Of a stretch of 64,000 nt of DNA, positions 9,179-17,167 are shown piece by piece. Position numbers and translations under genes: made by a program. The stretch is from Arthrobacter sp. ISL-85 (lineage in GTDB: Bacteria; Actinomycetota; Actinomycetes; Actinomycetales; Micrococcaceae), in NCBI RefSeq assembly GCF_018613675.1, contig NZ_JAGGPQ010000019.1, forward strand, positions 1 to 64,000, given 5' to 3'. How positions within the stretch are numbered: the stretch's first letter is position 1; each line of letters starts with the position of its first letter. The notes under the pieces are model-generated. The model did no database searches. It worked only from the letters and a program-made list of their open reading frames with translations, and was not told the origin of the DNA.

Positions 9179-11554
9179 GTGAACCCCCATGACTCCCTGA
9201 TTCCTTTGCTGGGCCGCGGCCCGGAACCGGAACAGCTCCGTCATGTCCGCACCATCCCGGCGCGGGAGGCAGTCCACGCGCCCTGGCCGGAATGGGTTCA
9301 TCCTGACGTTACTGAGGCATACGGGGCGCTGGGAATCCGCGAGCCATACCGGCACCAGGTGGACGCGGCCAATGCAGCTCACTCAGGGGAGCATGTTGTG
9401 GTGGCTACCGGAACTGCGTCCGGGAAGTCGCTGGCGTACCAGTTGCCGGCGCTGGATGCGATCCACCGGTCCGAGCTGCGTGTGCTCGCGGACCCGGGAA
9501 AGATCCACGACGACGGCGCCGTCACCCTTTACCTCTCCCCCACTAAGGCGCTGGCGGCGGACCAGCTGAACGCCATCCGCGCGTTGAAGCTGCCCACGGT
9601 GCGGGCGGAAACCTACGACGGCGACACCGATCCCTCCGCCCGCAGATGGATCCGGGACCACGCCAACTTCATCCTGGCCAACCCGGACATGCTGCACTTC
9701 GGCATCCTTCCCAACCATGCGTGGTGGGCCGGTTTCTTCCGCCGGCTGCGCTACGTCATCGTGGACGAAGCGCACAGCTACCGGGGTGTGTTCGGATCAC
9801 ACGTGGCCAACCTGATGCGGCGGCTCCGCCGGATTTGCTCCTATTACGGGGCAGGAACCGCGTTCCCCGAGCCCGTGTTCATTGCTGCCTCCGCCACCGC
9901 GTCCGACCCCGACGTTTCCTTCTCCCGCCTTATCGGCGCCCCCGTGAGGGCGGTGTCCCGCGACTGCTCGCCGCATGGGGCCACAACTGTTGCACTGTGG
10001 GAGCCGGCCCTGACCGACATCCGGGGCGAAAACGGAGCCAAGGAGCGGCGGACGGCCGTGGCCGAGACCTCCGACCTGTTGGCCAACCTGGTATCCGCAC
10101 GGGTCCGTACCATCGCCTTCATCAAATCCCGCCGCGGCGCGGAGACCATCTCCGCAATCACCAAGCGCCTCCTTGACGAGGTGGACCCGAGCCTCCCGCA
10201 GCGGGTGGCCGCCTACCGCTCTGGATACCTGCCGGAGGAACGCCGGGCGGTGGAGAAATCCCTGCGCTCCGGCCAGCTGCTGGGCGTTTCCAGCACTTCT
10301 GCCCTGGAACTGGGCATCGATATCTCTGGGCTGGATGCAGTGCTGGTGGCCGGCTGGCCCGGCACGCGGGCATCCCTGTTCCAGCAGATCGGCAGGGCCG
10401 GCCGGGCGGGCCAGGATGCCATTGCCGCATTTGTGGCCAGTGATGATCCGCTGGACACCTTCCTTGTAAACCACCCTGAAGCGATCTTCGACGTGTCCGT
10501 CGAGGCAACGGTCTTTGACCCCTCCAACCCCTACGTGCTGGGACCGCACCTATGCGCGGCGGCAGCTGAACTTCCGTTGGGGCCGGCCGAGCTGGACCTC
10601 TTCGGGCCAACCGCCGAAATGCTCCTGGACCGGCTGGTGACGCAGGGCTACCTCCGCCGCCGCCCCGCGGGCTGGTTCTGGACCCATTCGCAAAGCGCGG
10701 CGGCAATGGTCAACCTCCGGTCAGACGGTGGCGGCCCGGTCAGCATCGTCGACGCCGGGACCGGTTCCCTGCTGGGAACCATGGACTCGCCGCAGACCCA
10801 CTACCAGGCACACACCGGGGCGGTGTATGTACACCAGGGCGATACCTATGTGGTGGAGGACCTGAACGAAGACGACCATTGCGTCATGGTCCGCCGGGCC
10901 AACCCCGACTACTACACGACAGCGCGCGATATCACCCAGATCGAGGTCCTGGACACCCTTCGGACGATGCAGTGGGGCGACGTTACCGTGCACTTCGGCG
11001 ACGTGAAGGTGACCACCCAGGTTGTTTCCTTCCAGCGCAAGGCCCTGATTTCCAATGAGGTCCTCGGCGAGGAGCCGCTGGAACTCGGTGCACGTGAACT
11101 CTTCACCAAAGCGGTCTGGTTCGTGGTGGACAACCGCTCGCTGACCGGCGCCGGCCTCATCGAAGCGCAGTTCCCGGGAGCCCTGCATGCCGCGGAGCAC
11201 GCCGCGATAGGACTCTTGCCCTTGGTGGCATCCAGCGACCGGTGGGACATCGGCGGGGTCTCCACTGCCTTGCATGCCGACACCGGGGTGCCCACCATCT
11301 TCGTGTATGACGGGCACCCCGGCGGAGCCGGTTTTGCTGAGCGGGGATTCGATAAAGCCATGGTGTGGCTGGCAGCAACCCGCGACGCCATCAAGGCCTG
11401 TGAGTGCGACTCCGGCTGTCCGTCCTGCGTCCAGTCCCCCAAATGCGGAAACAAGAACAATCCGCTGGACAAGGCCGCCGCCGTCACCCTGCTGGAGGTG
11501 CTCCTCAAGGACGCCACGGAGGCCTTGCCGGCTGACCTGGGAGCCAGCAGCTGA
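9179..11554 (+). CDS. DEAD/DEAH-box helicase with DUF1998 zinc-binding C-terminus (MrfA/YprA-like)
   Basis: A 791-residue superfamily 2 helicase. Motif I ATGTASGKS is at about 76-84, DEAH at 195-198 in VIVDEAHSYR, motif III SAT in AASATASD, and motif VI in QQIGRAGRAGQ. The C-terminal domain ends with a four-cysteine cluster (CECDSGCPSC and following) characteristic of DUF1998, the metal-binding domain of MrfA-type DNA helicases. In Bacillus that enzyme acts in a mitomycin C repair pathway; the same role here is an inference. The GTG start is 6 bases after an AAGAAT hexamer, a near match to the leaderless pattern. The gene sits next to the tad operon, an arrangement also seen around mycobacterial Rv3649-Rv3660c. 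Confidence 0.9.
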   Translation: MNPHDSLIPLLGRGPEPEQLRHVRTIPAREAVHAPWPEWVHPDVTEAYGALGIREPYRHQVDAANAAHSGEHVVVATGTASGKSLAYQLPALDAIHRSELRVLADPGKIHDDGAVTLYLSPTKALAADQLNAIRALKLPTVRAETYDGDTDPSARRWIRDHANFILANPDMLHFGILPNHAWWAGFFRRLRYVIVDEAHSYRGVFGSHVANLMRRLRRICSYYGAGTAFPEPVFIAASATASDPDVSFSRLIGAPVRAVSRDCSPHGATTVALWEPALTDIRGENGAKERRTAVAETSDLLANLVSARVRTIAFIKSRRGAETISAITKRLLDEVDPSLPQRVAAYRSGYLPEERRAVEKSLRSGQLLGVSSTSALELGIDISGLDAVLVAGWPGTRASLFQQIGRAGRAGQDAIAAFVASDDPLDTFLVNHPEAIFDVSVEATVFDPSNPYVLGPHLCAAAAELPLGPAELDLFGPTAEMLLDRLVTQGYLRRRPAGWFWTHSQSAAAMVNLRSDGGGPVSIVDAGTGSLLGTMDSPQTHYQAHTGAVYVHQGDTYVVEDLNEDDHCVMVRRANPDYYTTARDITQIEVLDTLRTMQWGDVTVHFGDVKVTTQVVSFQRKALISNEVLGEEPLELGARELFTKAVWFVVDNRSLTGAGLIEAQFPGALHAAEHAAIGLLPLVASSDRWDIGGVSTALHADTGVPTIFVYDGHPGGAGFAERGFDKAMVWLAATRDAIKACECDSGCPSCVQSPKCGNKNNPLDKAAAVTLLEVLLKDATEALPADLGASS

Positions 11555-11585
11555 CGCCGGGCCACGGTCATCCCCAGGGTCATCC

Positions 11586-11957
11586 CTATGGCGGAGGACC
11601 TGCCCGGGCACGTCCGGTCGCGGCGCCCAGCAGCGGATGCCCGCCGAGCTCAGTGCGCACCTCGATTGTCTGGCCCGCACCCTCAGAGCAACTAAGGACC
11701 GTGGCAGCGTGGCGGCCTGCCACCTCGGCGGCGACAGTGCAAGGCTCCCCTACCGTGATGCCGCGGAGGGCGTCGGCCCCGGCAAGAGCCGCCAGGTCCG
11801 CGGCCGCTGCCGCCCTGCTTGCGAGCACGGCGGACTGGGCCAGCAGCAACATGACGGCCATGGCCGTCATAACCACCAGTGCCAGCACGGCAGCAAGGAC
11901 TGTCCCCGAACCGCGCTCACGGCCATCGGGGGCGCCCTGCTGCCCCGCCTCTGCCAT
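11586..11957 (-). CDS. TadE-like secreted/pilus-associated protein (Rv3654c-type)
   Basis: A 123-residue protein and the last gene of the tad operon. A short N-terminal RERGSGTVLAA stretch leads into one transmembrane helix (VLALVVMTAMAVMLLLAQ) and an alanine-rich ADLAALAGADA segment, the hallmark of the Rv3654c family of TadE-like proteins. Two cysteines follow (EPCTVA, LSCSEG), probably a disulphide outside the cell. The start ATG overlaps the stop of the preceding TadE gene by one base (TGATG), so translation is probably coupled. The start was chosen for this overlap; longer upstream frames run over the TadE gene. Its role is presumably in minor pilin or secretion assembly. Confidence 0.8.
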   Translation of the reverse strand: MAEAGQQGAPDGRERGSGTVLAAVLALVVMTAMAVMLLLAQSAVLASRAAAAADLAALAGADALRGITVGEPCTVAAEVAGRHAATVLSCSEGAGQTIEVRTELGGHPLLGAATGRARAGPPP

Positions 11958-12451
11958 CACCCACGGCCCTTGCTGGCCGGCAAACCAGCGCTGCCGCTGG
12001 TGCCGCCGGTTCCCGCCGTCTCGCTGAGCGTGGAAGCGCGTGCGGTGAGGGTCCACGGAATGGAGGAACCCAGGAGTCCGGACACCCGGTCGGTGACGGT
12101 GACGTTGAACCATCCGCCGTCGGCGGCAACTGACGCGGTTGCGGAGCCGCCGACGAGCGTCCTGACGGTCCGTTCCACCGCAGCCGGGTCGTCACCCCGG
12201 GCCATGGCCCTGGCACCGGCCCGGGCTCCCTCTTCGATGCGCAGCTGCGTCATGCCCGCTGCGGCTCCCGCAAGCAGCATGGCCAGCAACGCCAGCACGG
12301 CCGGCAGCGCCACGGCGAACTCGGCTGTCACGGTGCCCCGGGCGTTCGCCGTTTCATCCACTGCTTCCGGGCCCCTGTTGTGGCAGCCCACACTGCGCGT
12401 CGCTGCTTCCAGGGGCTTCCATGACGGAAGCACTCCCGCCCAACGCGTCAC
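11957..12451 (-). CDS. TadE family pilus assembly protein
   Basis: A 164-residue minor pilin-like protein. The TadE signature GTVTAEFAVALPAVLALLAMLL (about 39-60) combines the E residue near the helix start with one long transmembrane helix. The C-terminal 100 residues are predicted extracytoplasmic and end with a glycine/serine-rich tail. The start overlaps the stop of the upstream pilin gene by 4 bases (ATGA) and the stop overlaps the next start by one base, so these genes are tightly coupled. In TadE/F proteins the cleaved N-terminus is processed by a prepilin peptidase; none is encoded in this window. Confidence 0.85.
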   Translation of the reverse strand: MTRWAGVLPSWKPLEAATRSVGCHNRGPEAVDETANARGTVTAEFAVALPAVLALLAMLLAGAAAGMTQLRIEEGARAGARAMARGDDPAAVERTVRTLVGGSATASVAADGGWFNVTVTDRVSGLLGSSIPWTLTARASTLSETAGTGGTSGSAGLPASKGRG

Positions 12452-12954
12452 GGCAGCGCCAGGGCGGTGCGGATGAGGTTCAGGAGGAAACCGCGCACTT
12501 CGTCGCTGCGGAGGATGAACACGAGCAGCCCGGCAAATCCCACCGCAGCCAGGGTAGCAATAGCGTATTCGGCCGTAGCCATCCCGGCTTCCGAACCCAG
12601 CAGCCTGACGCCGCGCCGGGTCTTACGGGTAAAGCCCGCACCGGGGTTCGGCTCCACCATGTTGCTGCACGGCGGGAACGATGCCCTCGGGACGGGTGCA
12701 CCAAAGGATGCTTTCGGGAAGAGTGCGCGGGGAACCGTCCCGTTCCGGCCGAGGGCAGGGACAGTTGCCCGGACGGGGGCAGGGACAGTTGTCCGGAGAG
12801 GGACAGGGGCAAAAGTGTACGCCGTGCTGCCGGTGTTGCAAGGGTTGTCGGTTGGTCCCCCGGGAATCCGCCTGGGGGCGGCAGGTATCGGCCTGGAGGC
12901 GGCGGACGACGACATTCCGGTGGAGTAATTGCGGCGGTAGTAGTTGATGGACAT
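12448..12954 (-). CDS. Flp-type pilin / DUF4244 protein with unusual long leader
   Basis: As called here, 168 residues. The last 45 residues are a Flp/DUF4244 pilin: the processing motif G-MATAEY (Gly124, with Glu129 at +5 and Tyr130 at +6) followed by a single transmembrane helix. The preceding 124 residues are unusual: a MSINYYRRN start, then a proline-, valine- and arginine-rich low-complexity stretch with an 8-residue repeat beginning TVP. The ATG at 12954 has a good ribosome-binding site (GGAAGGAAACCAG). A much shorter product starting at Met100 (12657) would give a 69-residue protein of normal pilin size, but it has no clear ribosome-binding site. Pilin identity is confident; the start is not. 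Confidence 0.7.
   Translation of the reverse strand: MSINYYRRNYSTGMSSSAASRPIPAAPRRIPGGPTDNPCNTGSTAYTFAPVPLRTTVPAPVRATVPALGRNGTVPRALFPKASFGAPVPRASFPPCSNMVEPNPGAGFTRKTRRGVRLLGSEAGMATAEYAIATLAAVGFAGLLVFILRSDEVRGFLLNLIRTALALP
12754..12798. repeat. 24-bp tandem repeat inside the pilin leader
   Basis: Two copies of GGCAGGGACAGTTGyCCGGA with a 24-base period (12754 and 12778), plus a partial third copy. On the coding strand they encode the TVP-x-x-x-R-x repeat. The core GGACA-GT-TGTCC is itself an inverted repeat. Confidence 0.7.
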
Positions 12955-13114
12955 CTGGTTTCCTTCCGTTGTTGCCGGTGGCTTCCCGGCTTTCTTGACT
13001 CTTCCCGGCGGAGTTGTTGCCGGTAAGGGAGGGAGTGCGCTAAGTGGAAAAGCTGTCCTGCTCCAGCCCTGTGGAGGAAGGGACGGGCGGCGGGGCCGGG
13101 AGCGACCGGGACGG

Positions 13115-13723
13115 CTAGGAGCCGGAGGGCACCAGTGCCAGCAGCACAGGGACAACCCCAAGACAGATGAACGCCGGGAGCGAGCACAGGCCCAGGGGAA
13201 CCACCAGCTTCACGCCAAGCGACGCGGCCCGCTTCTCCGCCGCCCGAAACCGTTCGCGGCGAAGCCTTGCAGCCTGGGCGTACAGGATCGCGGATGACGG
13301 CGCGCCCGTAACTGCAGCGAAACCGAGGGCGTCCCGGAGCTCCAGGATTTCGGGCAACCGGACGGCGGAGCTCCGCCAGGCTGTTTCCCAGTCAGCGCCA
13401 ATAGCCAGCGCCGAGACCACCGGCCGCAGGGAGTCCCGGTACTGTGGCGCAGCCGACCCAGCCACCAGGTCGAGGGAGCGGCCAATTCCGGCTCCGGCAT
13501 CCAGCATCGCCGCCACAAGCTCAAGCATCATGGCCGTATCCTTCAGGCCGCCACCGCAACTTTCTGCCGACGACTTGGTCGCTGCAGCCTGCTGCAGCCT
13601 TGCAGCGGCAGGAAACAGGCGGCGCAGCCGTTGGCGCGGCCTGTCGCGGCTGGAACAGGCAAGCCAGGCGCCGGCCGCGAGCAGCAGGAACAAGGCCAAG
13701 CCGGGGGCCCAAACGGGGGTCAT
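13115..13723 (-). CDS. tadC: Type II secretion system F family protein (TadC-like)
   Basis: A 202-residue integral membrane protein of the tad pilus machine. An N-terminal helix (LALFLLLAAGAWLAC) is followed by a cytoplasmic T2SF domain with the conserved MLELVAAMLDAGAGIGRSL element (about 65-83). A C-terminal hydrophobic segment (LVVPLGLCSLPAFICLGVVPVLL) follows. It is shorter than proteobacterial TadC but normal for actinobacteria. The start overlaps the tadB stop by 4 bases (ATGA). A 160-base gap separates it from the pilin gene; this could hold a separate promoter for pilin expression, although I see no convincing -35/-10 pair. Confidence 0.85.
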   Translation of the reverse strand: MTPVWAPGLALFLLLAAGAWLACSSRDRPRQRLRRLFPAAARLQQAAATKSSAESCGGGLKDTAMMLELVAAMLDAGAGIGRSLDLVAGSAAPQYRDSLRPVVSALAIGADWETAWRSSAVRLPEILELRDALGFAAVTGAPSSAILYAQAARLRRERFRAAEKRAASLGVKLVVPLGLCSLPAFICLGVVPVLLALVPSGS

Positions 13724-14520
13724 GGCGTTCCTGCTCCTGCAGCCGCCGAAACCAGCCGGGCAGACCAGGCCCTTCCCGCCGCGGTGAGGACCACCCCGCC
13801 CACCAGCGCGGCCAGTCCAAGGGGCGTTCCCAGCAGGGTGGCCAGCGGATCCACGCCCAAGGCAGCCCCGAGCCCAAGACCCATCAAGGGCAGCCAGGTC
13901 AGGAGCCGGACGGTGGCTTTGGGCCCGGCGAGAGCCGTCTGCCGTGCCGCATCTGCGTCATCTTCCGCTTCCAACTGGGCCGCGAACCGGGTCAGTACGT
14001 CGGCGAGCGGACACCCGCTGGCCTCGGCGATGTCAAAACAGGCAGCCAGCTCCAACCAGGTCCTGGCCTCCCTGTCCCGTGGCGGGAACGCAGAGGAGAC
14101 CGCCCGGCGGATGGTTTCGGAAACTGGAGCTCCGGTGGCGGCTGCGGCACGCGCGGCTGCCAGGACTGCAGCTGAATGCTCTGGCAGCACTGCCCCGGAC
14201 AGCGGCGCGTCCCCTTGAAGCCGCTGCCCGTTTTCACCCTTGCCGTAAACCGCCCACAGCTCGTCCCACAGCCGCCCGGGAGTCCGTCCACCCCTGAGCA
14301 ATGCCGCCAACTGCTGCACCACCAGAGTCAGGCCCGGTCCCTGCGTCGTTGCCGCGAACCCTCCGGCCGCCCTGACCCACGGCAATACCCGGCCGTTTCC
14401 GGCACCGGGCGCTTTCGTCCTGTTGCCGGTTAGTGCGCGCAACCTGGAAGCAGCATCCAAGGGAGGCTTGAGGAGCAGCAGCACCGCGCTGCACAGGAGC
14501 ATGGTGAGAAGAAGCGTCAC
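13720..14520 (-). CDS. tadB: Type II secretion system F family protein (TadB-like)
   Basis: A 266-residue inner-membrane platform protein. An N-terminal helix (LLLTMLLCSAVLLLL) is followed by a cytoplasmic T2SF domain with the ELAACFDIAEASGCPLADVL element, then two C-terminal helices around LLTWLPLMGLGLGAALG and LAALVGGVVLTAA. I chose the GTG at 14520, whose GTGA overlaps the tadA stop, because it begins just before the first helix; the ATG at 14568 would overlap tadA by 52 bases. With TadC it should form the base that the TadA ATPase drives to polymerise pilin. Confidence 0.85.
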   Translation of the reverse strand: MTLLLTMLLCSAVLLLLKPPLDAASRLRALTGNRTKAPGAGNGRVLPWVRAAGGFAATTQGPGLTLVVQQLAALLRGGRTPGRLWDELWAVYGKGENGQRLQGDAPLSGAVLPEHSAAVLAAARAAAATGAPVSETIRRAVSSAFPPRDREARTWLELAACFDIAEASGCPLADVLTRFAAQLEAEDDADAARQTALAGPKATVRLLTWLPLMGLGLGAALGVDPLATLLGTPLGLAALVGGVVLTAAGRAWSARLVSAAAGAGTP

Positions 14521-15821
14521 AGGATGGCCCCGGGACCGATATCCAACCGGGCTGCCAGCGCCGGCCATGCGGGACCCGGGACCCCGGATTCCTCAACGGC
14601 GGGCATCACGGTCAGTCCTTGCGGGCCATCGGCGATGAGCCCAATGCACAGAATTTCCCTGCCCTTCGGAGTCCTGCCCACATGGATGACAACATCAAGC
14701 GCGCTGGCGGCCTGAAGCCGCACAGCCTCCGGCCCGAGCCCGGCGAGTGCCCCGAGGGCGTTGAGCCTGGCCGGGACTGCGGCTGCCGTGTTCGCATGGA
14801 TGGTTCCTCCGCCGCCGCTGTGCCCGGTATTCATCGCGGTCAGAAGCTCGCGGACTTCAGCGCCCCGGCATTCCCCCACCACCAACCTGTCCGGGCGCAT
14901 GCGCAACGCCTGGCGGACCAGCTCCCCCAAGTCCACGGCGCCGCCGCCTTCAAGGTTTCCGTGACGTGACTCGAGGGCCACTACATGGGGATGGACGGGG
15001 TTGAGTTCGGACGCGTCCTCGATCAGGACCAGCCGTTCCTCGCCGGAACACAGGCCCAGCAGGGTAGACAGCAGTGTGGTCTTTCCGGACCCAGTCGCCC
15101 CGCTGACCAGGAAGCTCAACTTCCTGTCCACAATCCTCTCCAGCACCGTCTGCACCCGCTGGCCAAACATGCCGCCCGCGCGCAGCTCCGCCATGCTGAA
15201 GACCCGCTCCCTGCGGATCCGGACGCTCAGCAGCGTCCCGGACGTGGAAACCGGCGGCAACACGGCGTGGACACGGTAGCCGCCGGCAAGCCTGACATCG
15301 ACACATGGGGAACCGTCATCCAGGCGGCGACCGCCGGCGGCCACAAGCCGGCAGGCCAGGGCACGCAGCTGTGCCTCGCCATCGAACAAGACAGGTACAC
15401 GCTCGATACCCCGGCCGCGGTCCACCCACACGGAATCCGGGGCATTGACGAAAATGTCCGTTACGGCAGGATCCCGGGTGAGCTGCTGCAGCGGGCCCAG
15501 TCCACTGAGCTCAGCGCTGATCCTTTCCACCGCGGCAAGCGCTCCGGCGGTGCCCAACATCTTGCCGGTGGCCTGTACGGCTGCGGCAACCCGCGAGGGT
15601 GTTACTGCTCCGGCCTCCGCCATCATCGACTCACGTACCGATTCCAGCAGCCCCGAATCAACGGTGCGGCCAGTACCGGCTGCCGCACTGCTCCGCGCGG
15701 GGCGGCCCGCCTGGTTCGCCTCGAGGATCCGGGCACTGCGCCGTGCGCCCAAGCCTCCTGACCCAGCTGTGCTGCCCGTTTCGCCGGCAGGAACTGAAAG
15801 CGTGGTGGGCAGCCGTCTCAT
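14517..15821 (-). CDS. tadA: TadA/CpaF family secretion ATPase
   Basis: A 434-residue hexameric ATPase powering Flp pilus assembly. The N-terminal region (about 55-130) contains TDIFVNAP, typical of CpaF proteins. The ATPase core has Walker A GATGSGKT (241-248), the Asp box LIEDASEL, the Walker B region RPDRLVVGECRGAEV and a His box near TGHSGGGGTIHANT. The start overlaps the tadZ stop by 4 bases. The ATPase is recognisable and intact, so the pilus machine is probably functional. Confidence 0.93.
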   Translation of the reverse strand: MRRLPTTLSVPAGETGSTAGSGGLGARRSARILEANQAGRPARSSAAAGTGRTVDSGLLESVRESMMAEAGAVTPSRVAAAVQATGKMLGTAGALAAVERISAELSGLGPLQQLTRDPAVTDIFVNAPDSVWVDRGRGIERVPVLFDGEAQLRALACRLVAAGGRRLDDGSPCVDVRLAGGYRVHAVLPPVSTSGTLLSVRIRRERVFSMAELRAGGMFGQRVQTVLERIVDRKLSFLVSGATGSGKTTLLSTLLGLCSGEERLVLIEDASELNPVHPHVVALESRHGNLEGGGAVDLGELVRQALRMRPDRLVVGECRGAEVRELLTAMNTGHSGGGGTIHANTAAAVPARLNALGALAGLGPEAVRLQAASALDVVIHVGRTPKGREILCIGLIADGPQGLTVMPAVEESGVPGPAWPALAARLDIGPGAIL

Positions 15822-17071
15822 GCGATATCACCCGCCTTCAGGTCCTCTCCAAGCCAATCGAGTACCGTGCCGCCGAAATGCCGGATGGTCCGCCGCTTCC
15901 CGAAGTCCAGCAGGCGGCCCGATTCCATGGCTCCCGGGACGGCCCGCAGTTCGGGTATCCGGCCCTGGACAGGCAGCCCTACGGCGTCAGCGATCAGGGA
16001 ACCGTCCAGCGCCGAACCGGGCCGCGCCCGCACCAGCAGGGCAGCCTCCACCGGCGGAAGTTCCTGCAGCAGGCGTACCGCCGCCACCGCTGCCTTCAGC
16101 TGCGCCGGAACCACCACCATGATCCGGTCGCAGTCCCAGGCCACCGTATGGAGCGGTTCCGCACCCCGGCCCACATCGACAACCACCAGCTCATAACCAC
16201 GGCGGGCAGCGTCAAGCACGCCCGCCGTGGCAGCAGCAGCGACGGGGGCCGGCTGCTCCCGGGTTGCGGGCCAGGACAGGAACGAAAAGCCTCCTGCCAC
16301 GGGCAGGGAATCTGAGAGCTGCAGGGGGTCGATGCTGCCCCGCGCCTCCGCGAGGTCCGGCCAACGCAGCCCGGGGTTGTCCTCGGCGGCGAGCGCCAAC
16401 TCCAAGCCTCCACCCCAGGGGTCGCCGTCAACGAGCAGGACGCGTACCCCCAGCCCTGCCGCGGCCTGGGCTATCCAAATGGCGGCGGTGGTTGCACCGG
16501 CCCCGCCGCAACCGCCCGTGATGCCCAGGACCAGCCCGCCGGGCCCCGGCGAGCGCGACCGGCTGAGATGGTCCGCCAGCCAGGCAGCGGCATCGGGCAG
16601 CACGGCAACACGTTCGGCACCCAAGGCGGCGGCCAGATGCCAGAGGCTGTCTCCCTCACCGTCAAGGCCCACCATGACCGCGGGCGTGCGCCGCCGCGGT
16701 GGCAGCTCCCGCACATCGCTGCCCACCAGGACGGCCGACGCAGCGTCCCAGTAGCGTCCGGCCTCCACGGCATCCGGAACAACGCGCAGCCGGGCGCCGG
16801 CGGCTGCCACTATGCGCTCCACTTCGGCCCGGAGGACTCCGGAGGAGGTAACGAGAAGCACCTCACCCGAACCGTCCGGGCCCAAACCCTCCGGCCCCGA
16901 GCCACCCGGTGCTGAACGTCCCGGCAGGGAACCGTCCGGCAACCAGGAGGCGGCCTCCGCCGGCGCCGGCAGGGAAACGAGGGATGGTGGGGCCGGGTCC
17001 GGTGGCCGCCGGGAGGAAACTGCGGCCTGCCCCGGTCCGGAATGCGGTGCGTTCAGCTGGTGCCTGCTCAT
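15818..17071 (-). CDS. TadZ/CpaE-like ParA-family protein (Rv3660c-type)
   Basis: A 417-residue protein and the first gene of the tad operon. An N-terminal proline/glycine-rich region (about 1-70) and a receiver-like domain are followed by a MinD/ParA fold with a deviant Walker A, GITGGCGGAGATT. The usual GKGGxGKT lysine pair is replaced by cysteine and alanine, as is common in the Rv3660c group, so ATP hydrolysis is doubtful. It later has LLVDGDPWGGGLE and VVDVGRG. TadZ/CpaE proteins place the pilus machine in the cell. The ATG at 17071 follows a CAGAGT hexamer by 6 bases, with a TTAACT -35-like element 17 bases further up. Confidence 0.85.
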   Translation of the reverse strand: MSRHQLNAPHSGPGQAAVSSRRPPDPAPPSLVSLPAPAEAASWLPDGSLPGRSAPGGSGPEGLGPDGSGEVLLVTSSGVLRAEVERIVAAAGARLRVVPDAVEAGRYWDAASAVLVGSDVRELPPRRRTPAVMVGLDGEGDSLWHLAAALGAERVAVLPDAAAWLADHLSRSRSPGPGGLVLGITGGCGGAGATTAAIWIAQAAAGLGVRVLLVDGDPWGGGLELALAAEDNPGLRWPDLAEARGSIDPLQLSDSLPVAGGFSFLSWPATREQPAPVAAAATAGVLDAARRGYELVVVDVGRGAEPLHTVAWDCDRIMVVVPAQLKAAVAAVRLLQELPPVEAALLVRARPGSALDGSLIADAVGLPVQGRIPELRAVPGAMESGRLLDFGKRRTIRHFGGTVLDWLGEDLKAGDIA

Positions 17072-17077
17072 GGAGCC

Positions 17078-17106
17078 ACTCTGCCGTGGCCGCAAGCCGC
17101 AGTTAA
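17078..17106 (-). promoter_or_regulatory. Candidate promoter of the tad operon
   Basis: Minus-strand TTAACT (17101-17106) and CAGAGT (17078-17083), 17 bases apart, with the tadZ ATG 6 bases after the -10. Only 4/6 and 3/6 matches to consensus, so moderate at best. Confidence 0.35.
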
Positions 17107-17155
17107 GGGAGCACACCCCCTATGTGGACAAACAGAGCCACCGCTCCCGACAGGG

Positions 17156-17161
17156 CACAAT
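17156..17161 (+). promoter_or_regulatory. Candidate -10 box of the polymerase gene
   Basis: CACAAT, 6 bases before the ATG at 17168. It resembles the leaderless pattern seen elsewhere in the window but has C in the first position. A GGGAG just before the ATG could alternatively be a closely spaced ribosome-binding site. Confidence 0.3.
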
Positions 17162-17167
17162 GGGAGC

